Virus record (IMG/VR): IMGVR_UViG_3300022074_000260
Coordinates: 1-29,658 of that record
Direction: 5' to 3' (one strand)
DNA length: 29,658 bases
Source of the DNA: a virus
The translations under genes were made by a program, and so were the position numbers. The notes under the pieces were generated by a model. It had not been told where the DNA came from, ran no database searches, and saw nothing but the letters and a program-made list of their open reading frames with translations. Of this stretch, positions 1 through 7,505 are shown one piece after another (positions within the stretch are counted from its first letter, which is position 1; each line of letters begins with the position of its first letter).

Positions 1-203
1 TTCCACAGTGGACAGATGACTGGGCAGTATGTGCAGTAGATATTCCAGACGCAGCATGTCATTGGTATGTTGCAGAAGCAGATAATACATTTGGTGAAGG
101 ATTTGATTGGGAGAATGCTCCTTGGTTTGATGCTAATGGATTGAATGACATAGCACCAATACAGAAGAAGACCGTAGCACAGAAATTACAAGACCTAGGT
201 TGA
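1..203 (+). CDS. 3' end of an unidentified protein (5' truncated by window edge)
   Basis: An open frame enters the window in phase from base 3 and runs 66 codons to a TGA at 201-203. The visible C-terminus is rich in Trp, Asp and Ala and ends KKTVAQKLQDLG. I do not recognise it. In T4-like phages the genes before the terminase are neck, tail-terminator or small-terminase genes (gp13 to gp16), so this could be the end of one of them, but nothing in the visible residues decides it. The next gene starts 23 bases downstream on the same strand. Confidence 0.6.
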   Translation, partial: PQWTDDWAVCAVDIPDAACHWYVAEADNTFGEGFDWENAPWFDANGLNDIAPIQKKTVAQKLQDLG

Positions 204-226
204 CAGTAGTACATTCAGTCAACGTA

Positions 227-376
227 ATGATCCTCATACTTATCATAAGTGTGACGATTCTCATCGCCTATATAATGAAGTATGCTTATGAGGAAATGAA
301 CGATGGGAGCACTGACACCCCCAAGCAGGAAGAGTTGTTACAACTTCCGAGTGACGGAGATAACAAAAGTAGTTGA
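227..376 (+). CDS. Small single-pass membrane protein, 49 aa
   Basis: An ATG frame of 49 codons begins with a nearly pure hydrophobic segment (residues 1-17, MILILIISVTILIAYIM), followed by a charged tail rich in Glu, Asp and Lys. This looks like an N-terminal membrane anchor with a short hydrophilic C-terminus. It lies 23 bases after the preceding stop and overlaps the start of the downstream nuclease gene by 74 bases. That long overlap is the main argument against it, but the composition is clearly membrane-like and very small membrane genes recur in this genome. Function unknown. Confidence 0.5.
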   Translation: MILILIISVTILIAYIMKYAYEEMNDGSTDTPKQEELLQLPSDGDNKSS

Positions 377-764
377 TGGAGATACCATTGACGTAGTAAT
401 AGACCTAGGGTTCGATATCTATAAGCACGAGAGAGTAAGAATTGCAGGAATTGATACTCCCGAGAAGAGGACAAGAGACTTAGAAGAGAAAGCATTGGGT
501 ATAGATGCAACAAACTGGATGAAAGGAACGTTAGAGGATACTATAAATGGAGAACACGAACTTACTATACGTACTGAACTCAAAGGTGGCGTGGGTAAGT
601 ATGGTAGGCTTCTTGGTTGGTTATACGTTGGCGATGATCCTATATCACTCAACGAACAGATGATTGACGAAGGGTACGCATTAGAGTATGATGGTGGTAC
701 GAAGAATAAAGATTGGGAAATCCTAAAAGAGATTCGTCGTAAACATGGCACCCTAATAGAATGA
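303..764 (+). CDS. Staphylococcal-nuclease-like (SNase/thermonuclease) protein
   Basis: This 153-aa protein has the SNase (OB-fold) layout: VVDGDTIDV at residues 23-31, VRIAGIDTPE at 45-54 and KYGRLLG at 99-105. The residues equivalent to the SNase catalytic set (Arg35, Glu43, Arg87) are Arg46, Glu54 and Arg102. The calcium-binding Asp positions match Asp25 or Asp27 and Asp51. The family cleaves DNA and RNA phosphodiesters in a Ca2+-dependent way. The ATG at 303 has a GAGG sequence about 8 bases upstream, though it overlaps the upstream 49-aa frame. No signal peptide is visible, so it probably acts in the infected cell, perhaps on host nucleic acid. Such nucleases are common in cyanomyoviruses. 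Confidence 0.85.
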   Translation: MGALTPPSRKSCYNFRVTEITKVVDGDTIDVVIDLGFDIYKHERVRIAGIDTPEKRTRDLEEKALGIDATNWMKGTLEDTINGEHELTIRTELKGGVGKYGRLLGWLYVGDDPISLNEQMIDEGYALEYDGGTKNKDWEILKEIRRKHGTLIE

Positions 765-772
765 TACCTACT

Positions 773-988
773 ATGAGAAAAACTATTATTAACGCACTCA
801 AAGCACACGCAATGGGTGACATCAAAAAACATTTAGCAAACATTGAAATCTATTTGGAGAATCCTGCTGGCATTGGAGAACACTCTGATGTTATGGAAGC
901 AATCCAAGTAGAACTAGATCAGGTGGCAAAATACCATGACCAACTCGAAGTCCTCTCAAAGTACGTTGACAGGGAATCTGGTTCATGA
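773..988 (+). CDS. Conserved small cyanophage protein, unknown function
   Basis: This 71-aa soluble protein is predicted to be mostly helical, with a central IYLENPAGIGEHSD block. I recognise this pattern as a small conserved protein of T4-like marine phages, without a known function. Two in-frame ATGs exist, at 761 and 773. I chose 773 because MRKTIINALKAHA is the usual beginning of the family, and the 761 start would overlap the nuclease gene stop. The 3' end overlaps the pcyA start by 53 bases. Confidence 0.7.
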   Translation: MRKTIINALKAHAMGDIKKHLANIEIYLENPAGIGEHSDVMEAIQVELDQVAKYHDQLEVLSKYVDRESGS

Positions 989-1673
989 AGTTTCTTCATT
1001 AATTAGACATAAAATATTAACTCTCCCCGACCTTCAACCATTTGATAATCCACATCCTATTGTAGAAAATGACGATGTGTTTATCATTAACGAGATGAAT
1101 AGTTGTAGGGGTCTTAGGAAGGTACATTTAGAAACAGGATATACAAAGAACATTGAAGTCATGCACTGTGTGTTCTTTCCTGATCCAAACTACCCCCTAC
1201 CTATTTTTGGTGCCGATATAGTAGCAACACCGAAAGTAATTACTGCTGCCATAGCAGATATATCTCCTGTATATAATGCAAGTAGTATATACTATGGTTT
1301 AGATTTGATCGCTAGTCAATATAAATTTAAAGAACCAAGAGCATTACCAGAATGGGCAGATATATTCTCACCCTTCTGTCAGTTTGTGCGTATAAGAGAT
1401 AATAAAGAGAAAGGAATGTTTGTTCAGTTAGTAGAAAGATACTTAGATATCTACATTGAACATGTGTATGGTGCTGAAAGAGATCCTCAGTGGATAAATA
1501 CTATGAAGCGTATGGATGATCAGATCTGGTATTGTAAGCAACAAAGGCAAAACAAAAAGACTAAGGCAGTCCTTGGTCAGTGGTTTGATCCTGAGTGGGC
1601 ACAAGATTATATCGACAATACTTTATTTGATACACCCAACAGTAACTGGCGATGGTGGATGAACAATGAGTGA
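936..1673 (+). CDS. pcyA: Phycocyanobilin:ferredoxin oxidoreductase
   Basis: This 245-aa protein is a ferredoxin-dependent bilin reductase of the PcyA type, which reduces biliverdin IXalpha by four electrons to phycocyanobilin, the phycobilisome chromophore. From memory it aligns with Synechocystis PcyA over LRKVHLE (60-66), VMHCVFFPDP (75-84), FGADIVA (91-97) and AAIADISP (104-111). It also matches the C-terminal YC(K/Q)QQ and LFD blocks. Residues matching catalytic Glu76, His88 and Asp105 are Glu66, His77 and Asp94, with the His-Asp spacing of 17 preserved. It fits PcyA better than phage PebS. The ATG at 936 overlaps the previous gene by 53 bases; a later start would cut into the N-terminal part that families of this size keep. 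Its last 8 bases overlap TerL. It is presumably an auxiliary metabolic gene acquired from a cyanobacterium. Confidence 0.93.
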   Translation: MTNSKSSQSTLTGNLVHEVSSLIRHKILTLPDLQPFDNPHPIVENDDVFIINEMNSCRGLRKVHLETGYTKNIEVMHCVFFPDPNYPLPIFGADIVATPKVITAAIADISPVYNASSIYYGLDLIASQYKFKEPRALPEWADIFSPFCQFVRIRDNKEKGMFVQLVERYLDIYIEHVYGAERDPQWINTMKRMDDQIWYCKQQRQNKKTKAVLGQWFDPEWAQDYIDNTLFDTPNSNWRWWMNNE

Positions 1674-3312
1674 TCAGCAGTATCTAGGTAACCCCAATTT
1701 AAAGAAGGCGAACGTTGCACATCCCTTTACACCCTCACAGGTTAAGGAGTTTGTGAAGTGTTCTCAGAATCCTGTATACTTTATTAAGAAATACATTAGG
1801 ATTGTTTCACTAGATAAGGGTCTTATACCATTTGACTTGTATGATTTCCAAGAGGATATGGTACAGAAGTTTCATGATAAGAGATTTAATATAGCAAAAC
1901 TACCAAGACAGTCTGGTAAATCAACTGTTGTTACCTCATACCTTCTATGGTATGTGATATTTAATGATAACGTCAACGTAGCGATCCTTGCTAACAAGGC
2001 AGCAACTGCTAGGGAGATGCTACAACGTCTACAATTAAGTTATGAAAACCTCCCAAAATGGATGCAACAAGGAATCAACCAGTGGAACAGAGGATCACTG
2101 GAATTGGAGAATGGAAGTAAGATCATGGCTGCATCTACTTCTGCTTCTGCTGTTAGGGGTATGTCGTTTAACGTTATATTTTTGGATGAATTCGCTTTCA
2201 TTCCGAATCATATCGCTGATCAGTTTTTTAGTTCTGTATATCCTACTATCTCATCTGGTAAATCTACCAAGGTTATCATCATTAGTACACCTCACGGGAT
2301 GAACATGTTCTATAAACTCTGGCATGATGCTGAGAGGAAGAAGAACGAGTACACAACAACAGAGGTTCATTGGTCACAGGTCCCAGGCAGGGATGCTGTA
2401 TGGAAAGAACAGACTATTGCGAACACATCAGAAGAACAGTTCCGTGTTGAGTTTGAGTGTGAGTTCCTGGGATCTGTTGATACCCTCATTGCTGCGTCTA
2501 AGTTAAGGATGCTGGCATATGAAGATCCTATTACTAAGCATAAAGGATTAGATGTATATGAAAAACCAATAAAGGATCATCAATATTGCATAACCGTAGA
2601 CGTCGCCAGGGGTGTGACTAAGGATTACTCTGCATTTGTGGTGATAGATACGACAACAATACCATATAACCTAGTAGCAAAGTATAGAAATAACACTGTT
2701 AAACCATTACTCTTCCCTAATACAATAAACGATGTCGCATGTGCGTACAACCATGCGTTCATATTAGTGGAGGTAAATGATATAGGTGGACAGATTGCGG
2801 ATATACTACACTATGACTTGGAATATGATAACCTTCTCATGGCATCTATGCGCGGACGTGCAGGACAGGTGGTAGGACAAGGTTTCTCAGGTAGTAAAGT
2901 ACAACTAGGAGTCAAGATGTCAACCACTGTCAAGAAGACAGGGTGTGCGAATATGAAACAGTTGATAGAAGATGATAAGTTATTACTATCAGACTATGAA
3001 ATCATTGCGGAACTAACCACCTTTATACAAAGAGGACAGGCATGGGAAGCGGAAGAAGGATGTAATGATGACCTTGCTATGTGTCTGGTTATGTTTAGTT
3101 GGTTAGCAACATCAGATTACTTCCGAGAGTTACATGATAATGATGTCAGAATGCGTATGTATCAGGAGCAGAAGGAGCAGATAGAAGCAGACATGGCACC
3201 CTTCGGTTTCGTCAGTGACGGATTAGAGACGGAAACCATCATTGACAATGAGGGTCAAGTATGGCATACTGATGAATACGGAGATATGTCTTACATGTGG
3301 GATTACAAATGA
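1666..3312 (+). CDS. 17: Terminase large subunit gp17 (TerL)
   Basis: This 548-aa packaging motor ATPase and nuclease docks on the portal, pumps DNA into the prohead and cuts the concatemer. The N-terminal ATPase has Walker A RQSGKST at residues 81-87, Walker B IFLDE at 171-175 and a coupling motif STPHG at 207-211. The C-terminal RNase H-like nuclease has Asp312 (TVDVARG), Glu369 (LVEVND) and Asp468/Asp469 (CNDDLA). The 57-residue Asp-Glu spacing equals that of T4 gp17 D401/E458. Length is close to but shorter than T4's 610 aa. It starts inside the last codons of pcyA (8-base overlap), so translation is probably coupled. No intein or frameshift is seen. Confidence 0.97.
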   Translation: MSDQQYLGNPNLKKANVAHPFTPSQVKEFVKCSQNPVYFIKKYIRIVSLDKGLIPFDLYDFQEDMVQKFHDKRFNIAKLPRQSGKSTVVTSYLLWYVIFNDNVNVAILANKAATAREMLQRLQLSYENLPKWMQQGINQWNRGSLELENGSKIMAASTSASAVRGMSFNVIFLDEFAFIPNHIADQFFSSVYPTISSGKSTKVIIISTPHGMNMFYKLWHDAERKKNEYTTTEVHWSQVPGRDAVWKEQTIANTSEEQFRVEFECEFLGSVDTLIAASKLRMLAYEDPITKHKGLDVYEKPIKDHQYCITVDVARGVTKDYSAFVVIDTTTIPYNLVAKYRNNTVKPLLFPNTINDVACAYNHAFILVEVNDIGGQIADILHYDLEYDNLLMASMRGRAGQVVGQGFSGSKVQLGVKMSTTVKKTGCANMKQLIEDDKLLLSDYEIIAELTTFIQRGQAWEAEEGCNDDLAMCLVMFSWLATSDYFRELHDNDVRMRMYQEQKEQIEADMAPFGFVSDGLETETIIDNEGQVWHTDEYGDMSYMWDYK

Positions 3313-3596
3313 TTACTTTTTTATTAGCAAGTGCTGGTTTACTAAACCTATTGTTCTATGTTTTTGCAATAGGGTTTGTGGTATCTTTGATACTGGAACA
3401 GATACTTAAAGCAAGACCTCTCTCATCTTTTGCAGAGATAAACGAAAGGAACAACTATATAGTACAGACCAACAGAAAATACTGTTGGAGACAAGCATGG
3501 GTCACTAATCTAATATGGTTTATGGTCAATGTAAGTTTGTTCTTGATATCAAGAAACATGCAAACACCAACTGATACATTCTGGAACGGAATCTAA
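3309..3596 (+). CDS. Small membrane protein, two predicted TM segments
   Basis: This 95-aa protein has an ATGA overlap with the TerL stop, which fixes the start at 3309 over an in-frame GTG at 3297. Residues about 2-30 are strongly hydrophobic (FLLASAGLLNLLFYVFAIGF), and a second hydrophobic stretch lies near residues 65-83. A basic and polar loop (NERNNYIVQTNRKYCWRQ) separates them. Function is unknown. Small membrane proteins between terL and the sheath gene occur in other T4-like cyanophages, but I cannot assign a role. Confidence 0.75.
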   Translation: MITFLLASAGLLNLLFYVFAIGFVVSLILEQILKARPLSSFAEINERNNYIVQTNRKYCWRQAWVTNLIWFMVNVSLFLISRNMQTPTDTFWNGI

Positions 3597-3718
3597 TGGT
3601 AGTTAAAGTAGACAAGTCAGAAGAGTTTATAAAGAGTGGAAAGAAACTTGCATCAGAGTATCCTGCTCAATCAAATAAGGATGGTTTCCGTATTGTGAAG
3701 GATGGATCTCGAAAGTGA
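3596..3718 (+). CDS. Small hypothetical protein, 40 aa
   Basis: The frame starts ATG at 3596, overlapping the stop of the preceding membrane protein (TAATG), and ends at a TGA inside the next gene (17-base overlap). The product is basic and hydrophilic, with Lys-rich ends and no membrane segment. The tight coupling on both sides and the otherwise empty stretch it fills make it likely to be a real gene. No family is recognised. Confidence 0.55.
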   Translation: MVVKVDKSEEFIKSGKKLASEYPAQSNKDGFRIVKDGSRK

Positions 3719-3932
3719 CTTCTTAGAATTAGAACATCTTATCCTAAAACAACGTGTTTGCAAGACATGTGGGATAGAGAAAGACCTATTGACAGACTAT
3801 TATAAGACTAGAAAAGACAGAGGTGCTATGCCCTCTGCTTTTTCGTATGAGTGTAAATCGTGTACGAAGATAAGAATTAAGAGAAGACGCAAAACCGTTG
3901 ATAAAACTACATACTCCTACCCTGACTGGTGA
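3702..3932 (+). CDS. Small CxxC/CxxC zinc-ribbon protein
   Basis: This 76-aa protein carries two CxxC pairs, Cys20/Cys23 (VCKTCG) and Cys51/Cys54 (ECKSCT), spaced as expected for a zinc ribbon. A DYYKTRKDRGAMPSAFSYEC segment lies between them and a very basic tail (KIRIKRRRK) follows. The pattern resembles the zinc-binding part of HNH or endonuclease VII-like phage proteins, but no HNH catalytic motif is present. The basic tail suggests nucleic-acid binding. It ends 89 bases before the tail sheath gene. Confidence 0.75.
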   Translation: MDLESDFLELEHLILKQRVCKTCGIEKDLLTDYYKTRKDRGAMPSAFSYECKSCTKIRIKRRRKTVDKTTYSYPDW

Positions 3933-3971
3933 TGTTCACGTCCTGTTTCCCCACTGGAAACATGCATTTTT

Positions 3972-3978
3972 CTAAATA
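3972..3978 (+). promoter_or_regulatory. T4-type late promoter (CTAAATA) for gp18
   Basis: CTAAATA sits about 45 bases upstream of the sheath start, in the 89-base gap. It is a variant of the T4 late -10 element TATAAATA, which is recognised by gp55-bearing RNA polymerase. The sheath start itself has a good Shine-Dalgarno (CGAGGAG at 4006-4012). Confidence 0.6.
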
Positions 3979-4021
3979 TTAATAGCATCCGAAATGAATT
4001 TAATCCGAGGAGTATACCCAG

Positions 4022-6829
4022 ATGGCATCCACACAAATTTCACCAGGTGTCGTTGTCCTAGAAAGAGATCTAACTAATACCGTCAACGCAACTGTTGATA
4101 ACATTGCAGCGGTAGTTGGAACCTTTCAGAAAGGACCAGTAGATGAGGTTAGAACAATCTCGTCCGAGAGACAACTGGTTGAAGAGTTTGGTAAACCAAA
4201 CGACAGTAATTACGAGTACTGGTTTTCTGCTGCACAGTTTATGCTGTATGGCGGTTCATGTAAAGTAATTCGTGCAACAAGCACATCATTAAAAAATAGT
4301 ATTGACACTACTACTGTAACAGATACAACATTCTCTGCATCTGATACTACACTGACAGTCAGTGAAGCAACTGACTTCGACAACGGAGATCTTTTAAAGA
4401 TCGACGCTGAAATAGTTTCAGTCACAGGAATATCTGGTTTAGATATAACAGTAAGTCGTGGACAGTTAAACACATCTGCGGTATCTCACGCTGCATCTTC
4501 ACAGATCACATTGATCGAAGCAGCAGGAACTACTACAACAATCAACGAAGGCGGTACATTTAGTAATAGTGATACAACACTAACAGTTACTAACGCTTCT
4601 ACACTTGGAGTTCAGATAAACTCTTACATCAGAATTACTGATGAGATCATGCAAGTTACTGGTATTTCTACCAACGACTTGACTGTAACAAGAGCACAAC
4701 TAGGAACTGCTGCATCATCACATACTGATGGTGTTACTGTAACTCTATTGACTGTTACTACTAACAAGACAACAATCAATGAGACAACAACATCTGGTGT
4801 TACTCCTCCCTTAATCAAGAACTTTGATGAGTATGAGGCAACAACTGAAACTGCTTCTAACAACTGGAAGTGGGCAGGAAGAACTCCTGGATCATACGGA
4901 AATAGCATTCGTGTCGTAATGACAGACGCTGGTCCTGATCAGATTCTATATCTCGCTGCTCCAACAACAGGTAACCCTGAGCATAAGTTAGAGACAGGCA
5001 AGAAGGTTAACATTTCAGCAACTAGTTCTTACTCACAGATTTATTCATACGTCTTAGAGATTGAATTTGATAACGATGCTTCACTAGTCGGAACATTTGA
5101 TGGTGGTAACTTCTTTACTGCTGTATCTGGTAACGTAACTGGTAGTGTGGTTGCTTACAATTCCTCAACAAGAAAGATAGAAGTCACAGTTGACACAACA
5201 TCATCTGATTACCTAGAAGTTGGTGACACAGTTACTGAACTACTAAACAGTGGTGGATCTCCTGGATCTGCATCTGGTGATAGCGCAAAGATTAAGTCTA
5301 TTAACAGAAGACTTTCTATCGTTATGAATAAAGATGCTGTTAACTTTGTAGCAAACCAAGTAATTAAAGAAGGATCTACATATGCTGCTGACGGTGTAAC
5401 AACTGCTGGTAGAGATGTAAATATCGTTTCTATCGCAGATGAGTATGCAAGTCGTGTATACGGTAATGAGCAAAAATGGTCATCTATTGCTAAGAGACCT
5501 GGAACTTCTGCATACGCAGCGGACAGAAATGGATTCCGCGACCTAATGCACATCCTTGTTCTTGATGGAGACGGTGGTATCACTGGTGTCCCAGGAGCAG
5601 TTCTTGAAAAATTCACCGACGTGTCTAAGGCATCTGATGCTAAGTCACCTCAGGGAACTAACATTTACTACAAAGATGTTATCAAGGCATCTTCACAGTA
5701 TATCTGGTGGGGTTCACACGAATCAACATTAGTATTAGATATTGATGGCACTGCAACAGGAGACGTCGGAACAACTGCAACAGGCAGACAGTTTGACCTC
5801 TTTAAGAGCACAACTGCTATATCAGATATAGATGATCCTGCTGGAACTGCATCTGGTGCAGTACCGCTTATGTTCACAAAGGGAACTTCTACTATCAAGT
5901 ACTCCTTAAAAGGTGGAGTTGATGGTTACTCAGCAGAAAGAGATAAGTTATTTGATTCATATGACTTACTAAGCGACCCTGAGACAGAAGAGATAGACTA
6001 CATTATAGGTGGTCCAGGCATGAGCAATGAGTCTGACTCTATTGCTAAGGCACAGAAATTGATTGACATTGCAAACATCCGTAAGGACTGCATAGCATTC
6101 ATTTCACCTCCTAAGTACTCTGTTATCGGTGTACCTAGCACAAACACTATTGTAGAAAATACAATATCATTCTTCGATGCATTATCATCAACATCATACG
6201 CTGTATTTGATAACAACTACAAGTACATGTATGACAAGTACAATGATAAGTATCGTTACCTTCCATGTAACGCAGACGTTGCTGGACTAACACTAAGTAC
6301 TGCACTTAACTCAGAACCATGGTTCTCTCCTGCTGGATTCAACAGAGGACAACTATTAAATGCTGTTAAGTTAGCATACTCACCATTAAAAGATCATAGA
6401 GATCGTTTATATGGTTCACGAATCAACCCTATCGTATCATTCCCTGGACAAGGTAATATACTTTACGGAGACAAGACTGCACTTGCACAAGCATCTGCTT
6501 TCGACAGAATCAACGTTCGTCGTTTATTCTTAGTAATCGAGAGAGCAATCTCACTGTCTGCTAAGGGACAACTCTTTGAAATCAATGACGAGTTTACTCG
6601 TAAGGGATTCAAAAACTTAGTTGATCCATACCTAAGAGGAGTTCAATCTGCTCGTGGTATTATTGACTACCTAGTTGTATGTGACTCCACAAACAACCCC
6701 GCAGAAGCACAGGACCGTGGTGAGTTCTTTGCTGAAATCTTTGTTAAACCAACAAGGTCGATTAACTTCATCACACTTACATTTACTGCAACCAGAACAG
6801 GGGCAACCTTTGCTGAGGTAACACAGTAA
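4022..6829 (+). CDS. 18: Tail sheath protein gp18
   Basis: This 935-aa contractile sheath subunit polymerises around the gp19 tube. The N-terminus (QISPGVVVLERDLTN) and the C-terminal region (VKPTRSINFITLTFTATR) are typical of myovirus sheath proteins. The C-terminal domain also has the FDRINVRRLFLVIERAIS block seen in the sheath core. It is much longer than T4 gp18 (659 aa). Part of the excess is a Ser/Thr-rich insert at about residues 95-260 with two tandem copies of a roughly 70-residue module, probably displayed on the outside of the sheath. A strong Shine-Dalgarno supports the start, and a late promoter motif lies upstream. Confidence 0.95.
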   Translation: MASTQISPGVVVLERDLTNTVNATVDNIAAVVGTFQKGPVDEVRTISSERQLVEEFGKPNDSNYEYWFSAAQFMLYGGSCKVIRATSTSLKNSIDTTTVTDTTFSASDTTLTVSEATDFDNGDLLKIDAEIVSVTGISGLDITVSRGQLNTSAVSHAASSQITLIEAAGTTTTINEGGTFSNSDTTLTVTNASTLGVQINSYIRITDEIMQVTGISTNDLTVTRAQLGTAASSHTDGVTVTLLTVTTNKTTINETTTSGVTPPLIKNFDEYEATTETASNNWKWAGRTPGSYGNSIRVVMTDAGPDQILYLAAPTTGNPEHKLETGKKVNISATSSYSQIYSYVLEIEFDNDASLVGTFDGGNFFTAVSGNVTGSVVAYNSSTRKIEVTVDTTSSDYLEVGDTVTELLNSGGSPGSASGDSAKIKSINRRLSIVMNKDAVNFVANQVIKEGSTYAADGVTTAGRDVNIVSIADEYASRVYGNEQKWSSIAKRPGTSAYAADRNGFRDLMHILVLDGDGGITGVPGAVLEKFTDVSKASDAKSPQGTNIYYKDVIKASSQYIWWGSHESTLVLDIDGTATGDVGTTATGRQFDLFKSTTAISDIDDPAGTASGAVPLMFTKGTSTIKYSLKGGVDGYSAERDKLFDSYDLLSDPETEEIDYIIGGPGMSNESDSIAKAQKLIDIANIRKDCIAFISPPKYSVIGVPSTNTIVENTISFFDALSSTSYAVFDNNYKYMYDKYNDKYRYLPCNADVAGLTLSTALNSEPWFSPAGFNRGQLLNAVKLAYSPLKDHRDRLYGSRINPIVSFPGQGNILYGDKTALAQASAFDRINVRRLFLVIERAISLSAKGQLFEINDEFTRKGFKNLVDPYLRGVQSARGIIDYLVVCDSTNNPAEAQDRGEFFAEIFVKPTRSINFITLTFTATRTGATFAEVTQ
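4307..4753 (+). repeat. Tandem protein-module repeat inside tail sheath
   Basis: Codons 96-166 and 170-244 of gp18 encode two diverged copies of one module. Both contain SDTTLTV, then a Gly, a D/E-E-I pair, VTGIS, DLTVTR or DITVSR, QL, and A-x-SH. The DNA copies have diverged well beyond a recent duplication. A short third start (TTINETTTSG, codons 250-259) follows. The sequence style is that of beta-rich modules decorating marine phage structural proteins. Confidence 0.8.
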
Positions 6830-6863
6830 TTATTATTCACCACAAAAACAATAGGTAAAACTA

Positions 6864-7463
6864 ATGGCATTAGAAGTAACAAAGGACATTATCTCATTCC
6901 GTAACTCGGTAAGAGAAGTTGCCCGCCCCAATCAATTCCAAGTTGAACTAGATTTTCCAAGTGGATTAGCACCCGCTTCTCCATCTAAACTAGCAGAATT
7001 TGGAACCTTCCTAGTTAAAGGAGCAAACTTACCAGCATCTACTGTTGGTACAGTTGAAGTTCCATACAGAGGAAGAGTCTTAAAGATTGCAGGAGACAGA
7101 ACATTTGAACCATGGACTGTTACTGTTATCAACGACGAAGGATTCAAGTTAAGAAACGCTTTTGAAGAATGGTCAGATAAGATCAGTGAACTTGCGGAGA
7201 ACAGATCCTTTTTTAGCAACGCAACACAGTATCAAACAAGTGCTGTTGTAAGACAGTTGTCAAGATCAGGTGGAGACATCAAATCATACAAATTTGAAGG
7301 AATCTATCCTGTAAATATCTCTGCTATTGACTTAGCATGGGATAGTAATGACGCTGCTGAGGAGTACACAGTTGAGTTCGCAGTCCAGTACTGGCAACCA
7401 TTTGGTGACAAGAACGACATCTATAACTCAGTTAAAGTTGAAAAAGGCGGAAGGGGCACCTAG
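6864..7463 (+). CDS. 19: Tail tube protein gp19
   Basis: This 199-aa protein follows the sheath gene, as in all T4-like phages. Features of the family are ARPNQFQVELDFP near residues 20-32, VKGANLPASTVGTVEVPYRGR at about 49-70 and DRTFEPWTVTVIND at 75-88. The DLAWDSNDAAEEYTVEFAVQYW region near the C-terminus also fits. It forms the hexameric inner tube through which DNA passes. It is slightly longer than T4 gp19 (163 aa). The gap of 34 bases to gp18 has no late motif, so co-transcription with gp18 is likely. Confidence 0.93.
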   Translation: MALEVTKDIISFRNSVREVARPNQFQVELDFPSGLAPASPSKLAEFGTFLVKGANLPASTVGTVEVPYRGRVLKIAGDRTFEPWTVTVINDEGFKLRNAFEEWSDKISELAENRSFFSNATQYQTSAVVRQLSRSGGDIKSYKFEGIYPVNISAIDLAWDSNDAAEEYTVEFAVQYWQPFGDKNDIYNSVKVEKGGRGT

Positions 7464-7471
7464 AAACTTGT

Positions 7472-7479
7472 CTAAATAA
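7472..7479 (+). promoter_or_regulatory. T4-type late promoter (CTAAATAA) for gp20
   Basis: CTAAATAA lies 27 bases upstream of the portal start, in the 42-base gap after gp19. It matches the CTAAATA variant seen upstream of gp18. Confidence 0.55.
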
Positions 7480-7505
7480 TAATGTAAAAGATAACGATAC
7501 TTTCG

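Noticed and set aside
936-1673. Reading the bilin reductase as PebS or PebA
   Set aside because: The HLE, MHCV and FGADIVA blocks and the YC-QQ...LFD C-terminus follow PcyA, and length and spacing fit PcyA, not phage PebS.
2042-2506. Two alternative-frame + strand frames inside TerL
   Set aside because: TerL motifs are continuous through this stretch; the other-frame products are low-complexity Leu/Ser strings without features.
3702-3932. HNH homing endonuclease in the terL-gp18 interval
   Set aside because: Only the paired CxxC motifs are present; no HNH catalytic His-Asn-His pattern or suitable length is seen.
5209-5616. 135-codon minus-strand frame inside gp18
   Set aside because: It is antisense to a clear tail sheath gene in an all-plus-strand region and has no recognisable domain.
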